From assembly GCA_029582155.1 (NCBI GenBank), contig CM055895.1:14142787-14206786 (forward strand): 64,000 bases of DNA, given 5' to 3'. The position numbers and the translations under genes were made by a program. Below are positions 10,905 through 23,649 of the stretch, piece after piece. The stretch is from Panopea generosa. Lineage: Eukaryota; Mollusca; Bivalvia; Adapedonta; Hiatellidae. Below the pieces are notes generated by a model that worked only from the letters and a program-made list of their open reading frames with translations, ran no database searches and was not told the DNA's origin. Position 1 is the stretch's first letter. Each line of letters starts with the position of its first letter.

Positions 10905-11460
10905 CGACTTTTCACAATGTTTCGACAGTCAAATATCGACTTTTAAAAACCGTTGATAAGTGTATTTTTTTTTTTTTTTTTTTTACTTTTCATCATAGTT
11001 GTTTTGATATGTCGCCATTGTTGTATTAAAATTTCACCATAGTTGTTTCGGCTTTTCAGCAACGTGCTATTTATAGCATTCTGTTGGCAAAACATTAATA
11101 TTACGTAGACTGACATTCGTGCTCCACATCTTTTTTATTTATTTATTAAAGTAATCAGTTTATACCCCACCATGGCTGCGGCCTATGTCAATAATCATTT
11201 TCGGCCAATCGTTCCTCTTCATAACATTTTAGCTCAGTATATATTTTCGGTACACACACACACGCGCGCAAGCACGCACACACGCACGCACGCACGCACG
11301 AACGCACGCACGCACGCATGTTTGTATACCTATCTTACCGAGGTTTTCCTGTATAAACTATACCGCACTTTATATGCAGTAACATCTACAAAATTACCGA
11401 GGTATACTTCGGTATGACGATGAAGCCCTCTATTTTTGCACCCCTAAAAATACCTCGGTC
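10905..11460. other. Intergenic block with microsatellites
   Basis: A poly-T run (about 10967-10984), a (CA)n/(CGCA)n stretch (about 11253-11320) and otherwise unremarkable sequence. The short open frames here are low-complexity. Confidence 0.5.
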
Positions 11461-11471
11461 AGTAAGGTATA

Positions 11472-11613
<142 letters not shown>

Positions 11614-11721
11614 AGCGGAAAAAAGAAACTATTTAACGCCAGCTCAATTGATATGGTTATTGCATCAGCAGCGTCTTGGATAGAGATCAGTTTTCAGGGA
11701 CGTTCTCTAAAGTTCATCTCA

Positions 11722-11904
11722 TCAATACCGTGTATGTCCACCATTGGAATCGATGCATGCTTGGCAACGACGCTTCATTGATGCGAAAAGTGTGCTGAAA
11801 AATGCCTGTGGAATACCATTCCAGATTCTCACAAGCGCACGTGACAGGTCAGGTAACGTCAACGGCTGATTTTGGAGGCGACGTAAGCGACGCTGCATCT
11901 CATC
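11722..11904 (-). pseudogene. Transposase C-terminal remnant in shifted frame
   Basis: Sixty intact codons (DEMQRRLRRLQNQPL to CIDSNGGHTRY) and a stop, matching the normal C-terminus of Tc1-like transposases (RRCQA...NGGHTRY). It lies directly downstream of the interrupted main frame but in a different phase. Its integrity suggests that one deletion event, not general decay, inactivated the gene. Confidence 0.85.
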
Positions 11905-12696
11905 TCACACGTGACAGGACAGCAAATTCATATTGTTCTCGATCAAGAAGTCGGTGACGACCAGTGTGACGTGCGGGCGAACGTTATCCTGTTGCAGCGT
12001 GGCGTTACGTTGCTGCACAAATGGAAGGACGTGAGACCGTATGATTTCGTCACGGTATCTGATGCCTGTGAGTGTGCCGTCCACAACCATAAGAGCTGTT
12101 CTGCCACGGGATGAGATGCCACCCCACACCATGACACTACCTCCGCCGAATGGACGTCGTTGAATCACACAACTGTCATGGAAACGTTCACCAACACGAC
12201 GGTACATTCTAGAACGACCGTCGCTGCTGTTGAGATGAAACCTGGACTCATCCGTGAAAAGAACACGTACCCAGTCCTGTTGCTCGAAGTGTATATGTCG
12301 TCTACACCAGGCAAAACGTGCTTCACGATGACGTTGCTGGAGAACAGGACGTATGGCTGGACGTCGTGGACGTATGCCTCGTTCAAGCAATCGATAACGT
12401 ACCGTTCGGGGACTAATTCTTCTAAGGCCAGGAATACTTCTAGCCGTCAAAGTAGCAGTTCTGAGTCGTTCACGGAAATGAACGACCCGGATGTACGTAT
12501 CCTGGCAATTAGACGTTACGCGTGGACGTCCTGACCGAGGCCGGTCTCTGGTGGTCCCAAACTGTTGGTACCATCCCCACAAGGCGTTTACAGTACTTCG
12601 GTGCACACCAAATTGTCTTGCAACGTCAGTATGACGTACACCAGTTTCAATTATGCCTACGGCGCGGCATCTGTCAGTTTCATTCAACCTTGGCAT
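11905..12696 (-). pseudogene. Tc1/mariner-type transposase, interrupted before the third catalytic acid
   Basis: A 263-codon frame starting MPRLNETDRCRAVGII. N-terminus: helix-turn-helix (VARQFGVHRSTVNALW), then GRPR, then a second DNA-binding helix region. Catalytic core: VLFTDESRFHLN (first Asp, about residue 148) and TLQQDNVRPH (second Asp, about residue 238). After NNMNLL the frame runs into SCHV and stops. The family normally continues with a PWP..SPDLSPIE-type segment carrying the third acidic residue; this is absent. The C-terminal 60 codons survive in another frame downstream (next entry), so a short internal deletion removed the catalytic acid. Sixteen or so codons appear to be missing. 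DDE cut-and-paste activity is lost. Confidence 0.88.
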
Positions 12697-12983
12697 GGCT
12701 TATCAAAATTATGCTGGTTTTGTGTCTTACAGGTATCAACACTATACGTTTACACTGTTTTAGGCGACAAACGTGTTTGCAGTTGACTGCTGGCCGAAAA
12801 AAAAACGTGAAAACGAAGACGTTGGCCAGACAGACAAACAAACTACCCGTGCAACTCATGCACTGACCAGTGTAAATGACCGAGAGGGATACACAACTTA
12901 CCTGTGTAAAGTTTCAAGCTTTAATTTATAAAATTGAGCGATACATGAACATTTTACACATGCACAGTTTCTTTTTTCCGCTA

Positions 12984-12984
12984 G

Positions 12985-13061
<77 letters not shown>

Positions 13062-13062
13062 C
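12984..13062 (+). repeat. (TA)n(TG)n compound microsatellite (right of Tc1-type element)
   Basis: (TA)n then (TG)n, the reverse complement of the array on the left of the Tc1-type element. The two together form (CA)n(TA)n-element-(TA)n(TG)n. No other feature is supported in 13063-13866, apart from short AT-rich sequence. Confidence 0.9.
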
Positions 13063-13866
13063 AAATTGTTGATCTTTCAGTGAGGAAAGCTTTTTTAGTT
13101 AATGGAATGATGGTGATATTTTACCACAAATTATAATATGAAATGATATCCATGCCTAAAGTTTGTTTACATGAAATAACATCTGTATGACTTAACGATG
13201 CGCTAAAAGTCTAATTTTGATGTTTTGAACTTTTCAAATTCAATGCATGTATTTAATATATTGTAAAGGTCAAATACTGTGCATCATACTATTGTGACAC
13301 CTTCTCCAAAATTATGTGTAACTAGCTTTGGGTTTATATCTATGAATTAGATAATTATATTCTCGTATATAAATCAAACATTGTGGAAATTGTACTTGTA
13401 TATACAAAAATTGTTACTTTTACTGTTCGTCATGAAATATGCTTGTATGTGTATCCCTTTTGGGCTTTTTAAAATAAACTACTACTACTATTGTCTGTGG
13501 ATTAAGCAGGGACATGTTAATACACCTCTGGAATAAGCAAATGAATAAAACAACAAAAGCAATGCAGGAAAGCAGGATGGTGACACCGCCATATTCAGCG
13601 GAGACCATTGCCGCTTAGTTCATGCGGGTCTCTTCCACGCTTATCCGTACGTATATATATAGTCTACATAGCAACTCCTGTAATTAGTCTGGACACTATC
13701 AATAAAACCAAAGTTAAAGTATAAAAGTTAAAGGTATGCCGTAGTCATGGTCCACGTGACTTTGATGATTATAATTTTGTAAAAAAACAGGATTAATTCG
13801 TTCGGTTTGCTGTATATTGACATATCCAAAACATATCCGAGAAAGTCTTAACTAATAACGTACATA

Positions 13867-13965
13867 TGATGAATGAATGAACGAACGAACGAACGAACGA
13901 ACGAACGAACGAACGAACGAATGAACGAACGAACGAACGAACGAACGAACGAACGAACACACGAA
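13867..13965. repeat. (AACG)n tetranucleotide array, tail of a LINE fragment
   Basis: About 100 bp of GAAC/GAAT repeats. On the minus strand it directly follows the 3' end of the LINE fragment (TTTAAATAAATACTTTCTTTC), so it is probably the expanded 3' tail of that element. Confidence 0.75.
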
Positions 13966-13973
13966 TGAAAGAA

Positions 13974-14232
13974 AGTATTTATTTAAAGAGGGTAGCCCAA
14001 TTAGTTTGAAACCAATATTTGTTGGAGCCCTCTTATGATACAATTACATGTTATTTACAAAATACAATAGCAAAACATAATAAAAACATTTTAAGCAATG
14101 TAAGCAAATTGATTGTACATGAAACATGATAACCACATGTATACTTTTGTTTTGATTTTTACGCAATTCTTTGAAAGTCTCTTTGATTAAAAAATATATA
14201 TAAATAATCAAGAAAGTGAATATACATCTGTT

Positions 14233-14309
<77 letters not shown>

Positions 14310-14446
14310 ACAACAAGTATAATTTTGTACAGTTAATAACATATGTATGTGCATTTGAGGTGGTGGATTATTTGTAGCGCTTGCGATAATACTTGTTTAA
14401 TTATTACTAACTATTGTATTTGGAACATATGAAGTAGTTTATTCTG
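13974..14446 (-). mobile_element. LINE 3' end, second copy
   Basis: Minus-strand copy of the LINE 3' UTR also present at about 8260-8770. Shared blocks include ACTACTTCATATG, CAAGCGCTACAAATAA, TTATTAACTGTACA, TATTCACTTTCTTGATTA, CATAAGAGGGC and ATTGGGCTACCC. In this copy a TTG/CAA run (14233-14308) has expanded inside the UTR where the other copy has only a few units. Truncated before any coding sequence. Confidence 0.7.
14233..14308. repeat. (CAA)n microsatellite
   Basis: About 25 CAA units inside the LINE 3' UTR copy. It creates a meaningless poly-Cys frame on the opposite strand. Confidence 0.95.
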
Positions 14447-14821
14447 TTTAAAACCATTTCACACAATTCGTTGTAAAACATTTCACTGTAGTACAGTTTT
14501 TGATATAAACCGGTATACTATTGCAAAGTAGGACAACGTACCATTGAATAACTGATATTGTTTAAAAAACATATTCTCGGCAAATTTTATTTCATTTCGC
14601 GATTTTGATTGTGAAAAATTACCTCTAATCTTTTCTAAGCAGTATGTATTCATTCTTATTACTGTAGATGATAACGTTAACATCGATTTTGGTTTTAACC
14701 CCTGTTTTCCGGCACGTTTTTCTACCTTTGACCCGAATGAACCGTGTGTTTCTTCCGAGACAAGATTCACTCCAGCCTTCGCAAGAGTGTCCGGGGAGGG
14801 GTTGTGCTTGTTTTTTTAACA

Positions 14822-15010
14822 CCATGTGGAGCACGTGGTCCAGTGGTAGAGCATCGAACCCATGACCGGTGGATCGTGGGTTCGATTCTTGAGCAAGACA
14901 CATTTTCCGCATATGCTTAGTACCGGTTCTACCAAGGAAGACTTCGAGCGTGATTTGTCTAAGTTGTAAAAAAACTTGTTTCAAAATCGAAGTAAAATAA
15001 ACAAGTTAAA
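14822..15010 (+). mobile_element. tRNA-derived SINE, family B
   Basis: The best-preserved head of this family: GGAGCACGTGGTCCAGTGGT (A box) and CGTGGGTTCGATTCTTG (B box), then GCATATGCTTAGTACCGG, GGAAGACTTCGAGCGTG and a 3' end with TTTCAAAATCGAAGTAAAAT. Not a functional tRNA; it runs on into the SINE body. Confidence 0.75.
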
Positions 15011-15668
15011 CTAAACTTTTAACGCAATTCAAACATCAGTTAGCAGTAAAATATCCTAAACGTGTGCAGCGGAAACTATAATAAATAAGTCCAAACCTTC
15101 TGTATCTGATATATCAAAACATTAATTACATGTGATGAACTTGTTTTTTTTTTCTATTTATATGCATATGATCTTTGGCAATGCATTTTGATCCATCACG
15201 TCACAAATGCATTTAAACTGAAGACTTTCCAAAAAACAGATGAAGACTTTAAATGTTATATGCATCAGCGAAGTATATGTTCTATGTGACTGATGTCATG
15301 TACGTGTCTTAACATTTTACGTGATTTATGTGTACACTCGTTTGTCTTTCGTTCTACACATTTTGCAGTTAAATACCATGCCTATGAACCAATTTGGAGC
15401 CGCGATATGAACATGTGTTTTAAAGATAAGCAAGCAACAAAAACAATAAGAATAGTGGAAAATGTTAATGCAATAGAAACAATACAGTAATCAAATAGTT
15501 AAAACAACAAAGCAAAAATCACCCTCACAAGCTCTCTTAGATATAACAGTGGATTGACATACTTAAGCTATTTTTATATTCAAATACTGAACCTGCGTGC
15601 GGAAACATTATTAAATGATAAATAAATGCTCATCATATTACCATGGTACGTTATAATTATAACTTAAC

Positions 15669-16580
15669 TCTGCAATATTGAACTATTCTATGTATTAATT
15701 GTACATGTAAAATCAGCAATATTGAACTACTCTATGTATTAACTGTACATGTAAAATATGCACTATTGAACTACTCTATGTATTAATTGTACATGTAAAA
15801 TCTGCAATGTTGAACAACTCTATGTATTAACTGTACATGTAATTAAAACAATGTTGAACAACTCTATGTATTAACTGTACATGTACATTCTACAATGTTG
15901 AACTGCTCTATGTATTAACTGTACATGTACATTCTACAATGTTGAACTGCTCTATGTATTAACTGTACATGTACATTCTACAATGTTGAACTGCTCTATG
16001 TATTAACTGTACATGTACATTCTACAATGTTGAACTGCTCTATGTATTAACTGTACATGTACATTCTACAATGTTGAACTGCTCTATGTATTAACTGTAC
16101 ATGTACATTCTACAATGTTGAACTGCTCTATGTATTAACTGTACATGTACATTCTACAATGTTGAACTGCTCTATGTATTAACTGTACATATACATTCTA
16201 CAATGTTGAACTGCTCTATGTATTAATTGTACATGTAAACTCTGCAATGTTGAACTTCGATATGTATTAACTGTACATGTAAAATCTGCAATATTGAACT
16301 ACTCTATGTATTAACTGTACATGCAAAATCTGCACTATTGAACTACTCTATGTATTAATTGTACATGTAAAATCTGCAATGTTGAACAAGTCTATGTATT
16401 AACTGTACATGTAATTAAAACAATGTTGAACAACTCTATGTATTAACTGTACATGTACATTCTACAATGTTGAACTACTCTATGTATTACTTGTACATGC
16501 AAAATCTGCAATATTGAACTACTCTATAGATTAATTGTACATGTGAAATTTGCAATATTAAACTATTCTTTGTATTAATA
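15669..16580. repeat. 44-bp minisatellite, ~21 copies
   Basis: Tandem unit of about 44 bp built around CTATGTATTAACTGTACATG and CTACAATGTTGAACTGC. Central units (about 15890-16200) are nearly identical, while outer units are diverged, the usual profile of recent central homogenisation. There is no spacer structure, so it is not CRISPR. Flanks 15011-15668 and 16581-17514 contain no gene; a (TG)n plus poly-G tract lies at 16669-16710. Confidence 0.95.
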
Positions 16581-17514
16581 GAGTATAATGCTGTATAAAA
16601 CCGTTAATTTAACAATTAAGCGACAGATGTGAAAATTGAACGAACCCGACCAGAGTTACCACATAATGTGTGTGTGTGTGTGTGTGTCGGGGGGGGGGGG
16701 GGGGGGGGGGTGGGAGAGGGTGCAGTAGAAGGCTGACATTAACGTCATTATCCACACAATGATTATGTAGTGATGAAACAGATGCATGGCTGTAACACGA
16801 CTACTCACTCCATCTAACACCAAATCGCTATAACTGTTCATGTTCAGAGTCCATGGAAATGATTTTGTCTTGATTACACTCGTATACTTATCATTTTACT
16901 GGGTTTTGAGGCGTATTTGATTTTAGTGTGCACTATTATTTTTATCATCTTTTAAAACTTAGTTATTTTACATCGATTGTGAAACAACTAAGGACTTATA
17001 TCTGTATATAAGTCCTTGATACAACTTAGACAAAGCACTCGTGATCCAAATCTTTCCAGGCAGAATCGTTATTAAGCATATGCATTCCCATAATTATACT
17101 CCTTTCTTCTTTACAGGTGTATTAGGAGTTTTATTAGTGTACACTATCATAGTTTTATTACTACCATTTTTAAAAAAAAAAAAAATTTACTTCCTAAATC
17201 TTAGACACATCACACTTAAAATCTTTCCGTCTTGCTCAGAGACGCCACACATAACCGACGCCCTACAACTGGACCACGCCCTTCACTTTTATCATTCGAG
17301 TCAATGTTTGAGGACTGCTTATATAACACGAGGCATCACATGCATACAATATAGTTTGATATTAAAATGATTATTAACATTGAACTCTAACTAGCTGTAT
17401 TATAAATTACATGTACACATATTAGTACAAGTAACCTCTAGATACAGGCGCGTTCTTTGTGAGATGTCAGTTGTGGTTTTTGTTCTAGATTTATTTATTT
17501 TAATACCACTCTCG

Positions 17515-17655
17515 GAGTCTTCAGTTCTAAGCATATGCGGATGGAGCGCCTTGCTCAAGGACACCACACAGAGCTTTGGCTGAGGATCGAACCCACCCCC
17601 ACCCGATTCTCGACTCGATGCTCTAACACGTACTGGACCGCTGAACCACAGTTTT
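17515..17655 (-). mobile_element. tRNA-derived SINE, family B fragment
   Basis: Minus-strand copy containing GGGTTCGATCCTCAGCC (B box), TGTGGTGTCCTTGAGCAAGG and CCGCATATGCTTAGAACTG. The 3' part is missing. 17656-18194 shows no gene. Confidence 0.6.
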
Positions 17656-18194
17656 GTATTATTTTGACAAGACAGTACAACCGTGACCTCGTGATATTTC
17701 AGCTGACCTGACTAACTCATAAACTTAGGATTGTTGCTTGAGATTGTTTAATGGGTTTTATACGACACCGGATATATTTTAGCAGTGTTTATTTTTTTAA
17801 TTAATGTACTTTTCCGAAAAGGTATACTATAGAAAAAAATGCTACATGCTAAGTTTGGATCAGAAGTTTGTCACTGTCACAGAGGTTTCGAACCTAGCAA
17901 ATATCTAAACACGTTATAGAATATTTCTCAGCATATACCGGGGCATCAGCGAATGAAACGTACCGGAAATGACACGATATCCAATATCAAACGATGAAAC
18001 AGATGCAGATTCAGATTTCACATTAGGTGTGTGTATGTGGGAAGTGGGGGTAAATCATTATAATTAATTAAAAGACGACATGTATAATTTCAGATCATTT
18101 AACTACTGACACGCTAGTGTTAAAGACTGTTAATTGAATAAAAGAGATTAATGGATGGTTTCACTATTGAATGTAATGAGTTCATACTAATATA

Positions 18195-18350
18195 TGTTAG
18201 CTCGCTTGCGAAGAAAAGCCCAGAGCTTATATAAACCTCGACCGAGTCCGTTGGTAGAATCAGTACTGAGAATTATTAATCGAACCTGCAACCTCTGGCG
18301 TGAGCAGCCAACACTCTATTACCCACACTGCAGACTCGCTGGAGTGTTTG
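18195..18350 (-). mobile_element. tRNA-derived SINE, family C
   Basis: Minus-strand copy with AGTGTTGGCTGCTCACGC, GCCAGAGGTTGCAGGTTCGA (B box) and CAGTACTGATTCTACCAACG, closely matching 5685-5855 and, on the plus strand, 34035-34200. Confidence 0.6.
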
Positions 18351-18949
18351 ATAAAGCTCCCAATATTTCATTTGTATCATTATCTCATCACGTTGATCTT
18401 GTTGGCACAAAGGCAATCTTAACAATGTGATCATTGTAACATATGTTACAAACCGATATATTGTTACAGCTGTGCAGCTGTTACTAATGAATAAAGTTTT
18501 GTTAAGTTATGGTTTTGCAATAATACACAAATAAAGTTATAAATATTAATACAAATGACGTGGCTTTCTCGTGTTGACAGATTTTACAATCAAAATTGTT
18601 TTGTAAAATAAATGTACTTTTATCGGATTTTCCAACATAACATATCCAGTTTTATTGATGAAGGAAGAGCTAAGAATGAATTTTAGAAGAATCACCGTTC
18701 TTCCGCAAGCAGACATAAAGTTTTTGGACAGAGCGAGTCAGGAACACGCGACTTCACCAAGAGTCAACACGATCACGGAGTTGTTGACTTTTGGCCATAG
18801 GGGCATAACCGAACATGGGTCCAGAGGCGATTGCACGCATAACCGAAATATTATACATGTGAAGATTCCTACCCCACCCACATGCTCGCCAATAAATGAA
18901 AGATCTGAAAGTGAATTATCACACCTGGAAATATAACACGCTCTGAATG

Positions 18950-19274
18950 CCATAACAATAAAGGCATGGACGCTTCTCGTTGTTGATTTATTGATTGAAT
19001 ATTTAGCGTCATGTTTATGCCATCAAGGGCTAACAGATGATCAGTTAAACTGACCACTTTTTCATGGGATCTGAAAGGTTAACCAGCACTCAAGCACGCC
19101 CCATATTTGCAAAAAACTGATAACTTTCTCATTTGAATCAGCGGTGAGAGACGAATGATAATGAGACATAATGTCGGACAACAGTCATCATGGAGACTGT
19201 TGCCGGGAGGGATTCGAACCCACGCCCCCTGGATTGATAGTCAGACGCGCTACCGACTGAGCTAATCGGGCCCG
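18950..19274 (-). mobile_element. tRNA-derived SINE, family D, with complete tRNA-like head
   Basis: Minus strand. The head (19274-19201) reads GGGCCCGATTAGCTCAGTCG, then TAGCGCGTCTGACTATCAAT and GTGGGTTCGAATCCCTCCC, a convincing tRNA fold with A and B boxes, although the acceptor stem does not close. The body shares TCTCATTATCATTCGTCTC with 10297-10563. The head is good enough to be mistaken for a tRNA gene by a scanner. Confidence 0.75.
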
Positions 19275-20881
19275 TTTCTTTGTTAAATAACCCAAAAATT
19301 TAATTGAGTGGTATCAAAAGTGGAAGAAGGGCGACCCTGGCAAGGTTTTAAAGGAAAGAAGCATAACTCTTGAAACATAAATGCCCTGAGACTATGCGCA
19401 TGTCCAGGGGCGTAACTTGGTTGAAAATGACGGTAAGCAACAGTTGTAGGGTGGTCCAGGGGTATGTTCCTCTGAAAAAAAATTCAGCTAGGCTGTCGTA
19501 GGTGCACTTTGGCGTATATATGTTTTTAGGGGCCTGATTATCCTTAATGTTAACATTGAATTGTTTTATAACTAAATAAATTGATATTAAATACAATTTT
19601 TAAGGCGTGTTCACTATAATAAAAGCAAAAAATGAAGTAGCCTTCCTAGCGGTCGGATTATAATTGCATTTTCGCATTTTTATGTTTCTGTTTTCTCAGA
19701 AAAAAAGTGTAGACACTTGCCTACAGTGCCTTTAGGAAGCTGCACTAATGATGTCAGCATGTCGGTGAGTGTCGCACCAAATGTACAGGAGAGGTTAGGC
19801 TGAACAGTTGTAATAGTGAAAAGGACGGAACCATAACTATATCCCTTTGCTTTTATTTGAAAACGCTGGAGAGAACAGAACTAGTAATACGGTGATATGA
19901 ATGTTGCTCGCTCGTTTGTACTGTGGCAGAACCCGATAACTATTTATATCCGTAATGCTGTTGGGAACGGGCCTGCAAGTGAAATTATCAATGTCTCCAG
20001 TAATCATATCACAAATATTCTTTAACAAAAACGAATGCGTTGTCGTGTTTAGTCATTTCATTTCAGAGCGATCATTTCGACTATAATGACAACAGCATCC
20101 GTGGTGTCTGGTGACGGTACAAAGTAGCTCCCCCCCCCCCCCCCCCCTCTCATGAACAAACTCAATAAAACAGATTCTCTTATTTTATGTTTCTAGGACA
20201 CGTTCTTTGTTGTTACCTAGGAATTTATTATTTTATCAAACATGTAATTGTTGTAAATAGGATATTGGTGTTCTGCATCAGGCACTCAGCCGCGTATCTG
20301 TAGGACACGTACTGTCTTTTATTATAGCTGAAACGTAAAGTTGAACTATCTTACATTTCAATGAATTGTTGTCAATCATTCGTATTTATAATTAAACCAT
20401 TGTGTTTGAGAAGTGACAATAACGTAGTGACAGATTCCAGATTTCATATATGAGGACTGTATTTGTTTAGCTGTCAAGTAGTTATATATCTTTCTTATAT
20501 ATCTTTAAAATTCGATATTTTTAACGAAGTTTAGTAAAGTAATGCGGAAGTACATGTACTTATCGATGCTGACACGTATCGTTTTTAGAAGTGTCTCTGA
20601 AGGGGAGGTCTTTACAATGTGTACATTATGTCGCTCAGATAAGTCGTTCGTTCATGCTATCGAGAATGATCAAAATGACAATGTACGCTTGTATACATGT
20701 ATCCGCCATTTCTACAGATATGTGTAATATACTTGATACACCATGATATTGTATGTTTATTACTGAGTATTTATATCCTTAAAGGATTCGCCATGAACTG
20801 AAGTTTTGTTCATGTGTTACAGAAGATAACTAGATACGTATCGCACCATGAGACATTGCGTATATCATTACCATATTTAAA
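19275..20881. other. Intergenic block, nothing recognised
   Basis: AT-rich sequence with a poly-C run (about 20131-20147) and short open frames lacking any domain. No gene or repeat supported. Confidence 0.5.
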
Positions 20882-21074
20882 ACAGCGGTGGTCTAATGGT
20901 AAAGTGTCTGCTAGCGTCCGAAAGTTCGTAGATTCGGTACCCCGGTCATACAAACGACTTGAAAATAATATACTAGAAACTTCGATTAGCGCTCAGCATT
21001 TAGAGGATAGTTCAAAGTCTGGTAGGCCCGGTGTTAGTATAATATGGGGTTGAAACCGATGCTAAACACCGTGC

Positions 21075-21162
<88 letters not shown>

Positions 21163-21173
21163 CCAACAACAAC
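20882..21173 (+). mobile_element. SINE family A with expanded (CAA)n tail
   Basis: tRNA-like head (GTGGTCTAATGGTAAAGTGT, then a poor B box AGTTCGTAGATTCGG), the shared block ATTAGCGCTCAGCATTTAGA and TCTGGTAGGCCCGG, then GATGCTAAACACCGTGCAAC leading into about 95 bp of CAA repeats (21076-21173). The family's short CAA tail elsewhere makes the microsatellite an expansion of the SINE tail. Confidence 0.7.
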
Positions 21174-21820
21174 ATTTGAGGTTTTTGTTCACGTTATTCT
21201 CCTGAGAACTACAATAATACTTAGATGTTTACGTGTTCTTAATAACAACTTTGACATTATTGGTATAAAATGTAAATGTAATTATTTAGCGTTTATACGT
21301 GTAGTTAATTGATCCCCTTACCACAGCGTACCGCATGCTATCAATATACTCGTCATTATACAATAAACCAACATACACCATATCAACCAACATGTCTGAC
21401 TGAGTGTGTCATTGTTCGCAAGGACACGTCAACAGAATCCAGATGGAAATAGCGGTATCAGTTGTTGGCTAATTAACAGAGATTTCCTTTTTCAGTTTCT
21501 CAAGTTATTTACTTCATATAATTTTTGAAAGTTCTTTTTAATCTTACTGACCTGACGTGAGAGCGACTATCTTTCCACCCACTGGCCACTTAGCGTTGTT
21601 TGTCCATGTAAATACAATGCAAAAAAAATTAAAGTACCGTAAGCATGTCTAAGGAAAATGGCGGACCTGGAAATAATTTCAATCGCTGATTGGATTATGG
21701 ATTTGTTTGATTGACAGCTCGCGCCAGGTCAGTTATATTTATTGCACATAAATGCACCGACCATATCAACAAAGTCATAGGTTTTGTTAAACTTGAGCTT
21801 CTTGAGTTGCCCATCTTACC

Positions 21821-22000
21821 ATGTTAAAAACAACATACCTTAACGGCCTAATTAAATTTCCCAAATATCTCACAGTAACACACCTTAACGGCCTGATTGA
21901 ATCGTCGAAAGTTCTCACAGCAACATGTTTAAACGGCCTTATTAAATATCCCAAAGGTCTCGCCGCAACATACCGTAACGGTCTAATAAAATCAACCTTA
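21821..22000 (+). repeat. 45-bp tandem repeat, four copies, open in frame
   Basis: Four copies of a 45-bp unit (AACATACCTTAACGGCCTAA at its start) that translate as T-x-L-N-G-L-I-K with diverged ends: TYLNGLIKFPKYLTV, THLNGLIESSKVLTA, TCLNGLIKYPKGLAA. An ATG opens an 82-codon frame across it. Length, lack of partner exons and AT-rich surroundings make a protein-coding role doubtful. Confidence 0.5.
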
Positions 22001-22069
22001 GATAAAACTGATGAAAATAAAATAGTTTACACATTTTTTGTCATATATCATCGCAAATATCGAACATAA

Positions 22070-22705
22070 CCAAGAGTTTTTACTATTTTCTAAACCAGAA
22101 ACGCAATTAATGTAGATATATATTTTTTTGGAAATATTTTGAAGTGAACAATTATCAAAATTGCTGTGTGCCTCTATATGTTTTGTTCAAATATTATATA
22201 TCTTATTTAAATATAGCGTTTATATACACTTTTTAATTCAGTGAAAATATGTAAAATGAAAAAAATAACAAGGGAAATAACTCTCACTAATTCTATTTCC
22301 CGTTCACCATCCTTGTTTATTTCCCTTGCATCAAACAATAATTAATAGTGTCAATTATTTTAATACTTCTGCAATATACTTCTGTGATATGTAAGCCATC
22401 ATTCAAGTTTTTCTGTGAAAATCAATTTGAATATAAATATTTGATATATATATATATATATATATATTGAAACCTTGATATTTATATATTTATATTTTTC
22501 ATAAGGACCCCATTGGAAATAAGTTACAAAACTTAATGGGTTATCCTGTGAAATATATATGTCTCAAATATATGTACATAATTATAACAGCAATATGCTA
22601 GAATTGATAATTATGGAAAAAATGTAATACTGTGATTTAATATTTGTATTTTTGTGATATTTATCTGTGATAATTGTTTGTATTTCATGACATGTATATT
22701 CACGA
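22070..22705. other. Intergenic AT-rich block
   Basis: AT-rich sequence with a (TA)n run near 22445-22468. No gene or repeat supported. 21175-21820 is equally empty. Confidence 0.5.
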
Positions 22706-23190
<485 letters not shown>

Positions 23191-23570
23191 CGTCTATCTA
23201 TCAGACATGACAAAGCTTTTAGCATGTACAAAATACATCAATCAGACCATTCGAATAAAAAAATGAGCCTTAAGGTAAGAAAAATGCATTATCAAAGAAG
23301 AAGAAACAATGATTATTTATAACCGCACGGAAGCATTTTCTGTTTCTAATGGCGGTGCCATTCTTTAACGTTCGTACTGTATTATTTAATGATGTTTGAG
23401 TAATCAGTTAACGCAGTATGCCATTTTCTATAAAACACATATTGGATATACAGGTATTAACAGGATCTGTGAACCCAAATTACAATATCGTTCTACTACA
23501 AGAGAACCAAACGTTTATCTTCAGATCATACTTTTAAATATGTTTTTTAAGTTCAAGATAATTTATCAAT

Positions 23571-23649
23571 GAGTGTCAAGTTAGTAGGTAGTTGGCTGTT
23601 GGTAGTTGGGGATTCGAATTGCCAACTACCTACTAACTTGACACTCATC
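23571..23649. other. 79-bp hairpin insertion with 10-bp target duplication
   Basis: Perfect 26-bp inverted arms, GAGTGTCAAGTTAGTAGG... (23571-23596) and its complement (23621-23646), with a 24-nt loop containing a tRNA B-box-like GGGGATTCGAATTG. The whole is bracketed by ATTTATCAAT (23561-23570 and 23650-23659), so it arrived as an insertion. It may be a very short MITE or a retroposed snap-back cDNA. Confidence 0.7.

Larger units (their letters stand above)
11614..12982 (-). mobile_element. Tc1/mariner-superfamily DNA transposon, inactive
   Basis: Defined by perfect 17-bp inverted termini AGCGGAAAAAAGAAACT (11614-11630) and AGTTTCTTTTTTCCGCT (12966-12982), with TA adjacent at both sides (end positions uncertain by about 1 bp). 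It encloses a single transposase gene on the minus strand. The termini diverge immediately inside the 17 bp. At about 1.37 kb it has the usual size for the superfamily. Insertion was apparently into a TA-rich microsatellite, as expected for TA-targeting elements. Confidence 0.85.

Noticed and set aside
11911-12866. Plus-strand open frames across the transposase
   Set aside because: Shadows of the minus-strand transposase; no independent motif.
14044-14316. Poly-Cys frame
   Set aside because: Reverse translation of the CAA microsatellite in a LINE 3' UTR.
15669-16580. CRISPR-like array of ~44-bp repeats
   Set aside because: Units are contiguous with no unique spacers, the genome is a metazoan, and no cas genes are present. 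The same holds for the other arrays.
16990-17017. Perfect 12-bp stem hairpin (AAGGACTTATAT, 4-nt loop)
   Set aside because: Too short for a pre-miRNA, and single short palindromes are expected by chance in AT-rich DNA.
18655-18936. 93-residue plus-strand frame
   Set aside because: No domain, splice partners or repeats recognised; both strands are open over part of it, so chance is likely, though the local composition is somewhat less AT-rich.
19201-19274. tRNA gene on the minus strand
   Set aside because: Good A and B boxes but the acceptor stem does not close and the sequence continues into a SINE body shared with 10297-10563.
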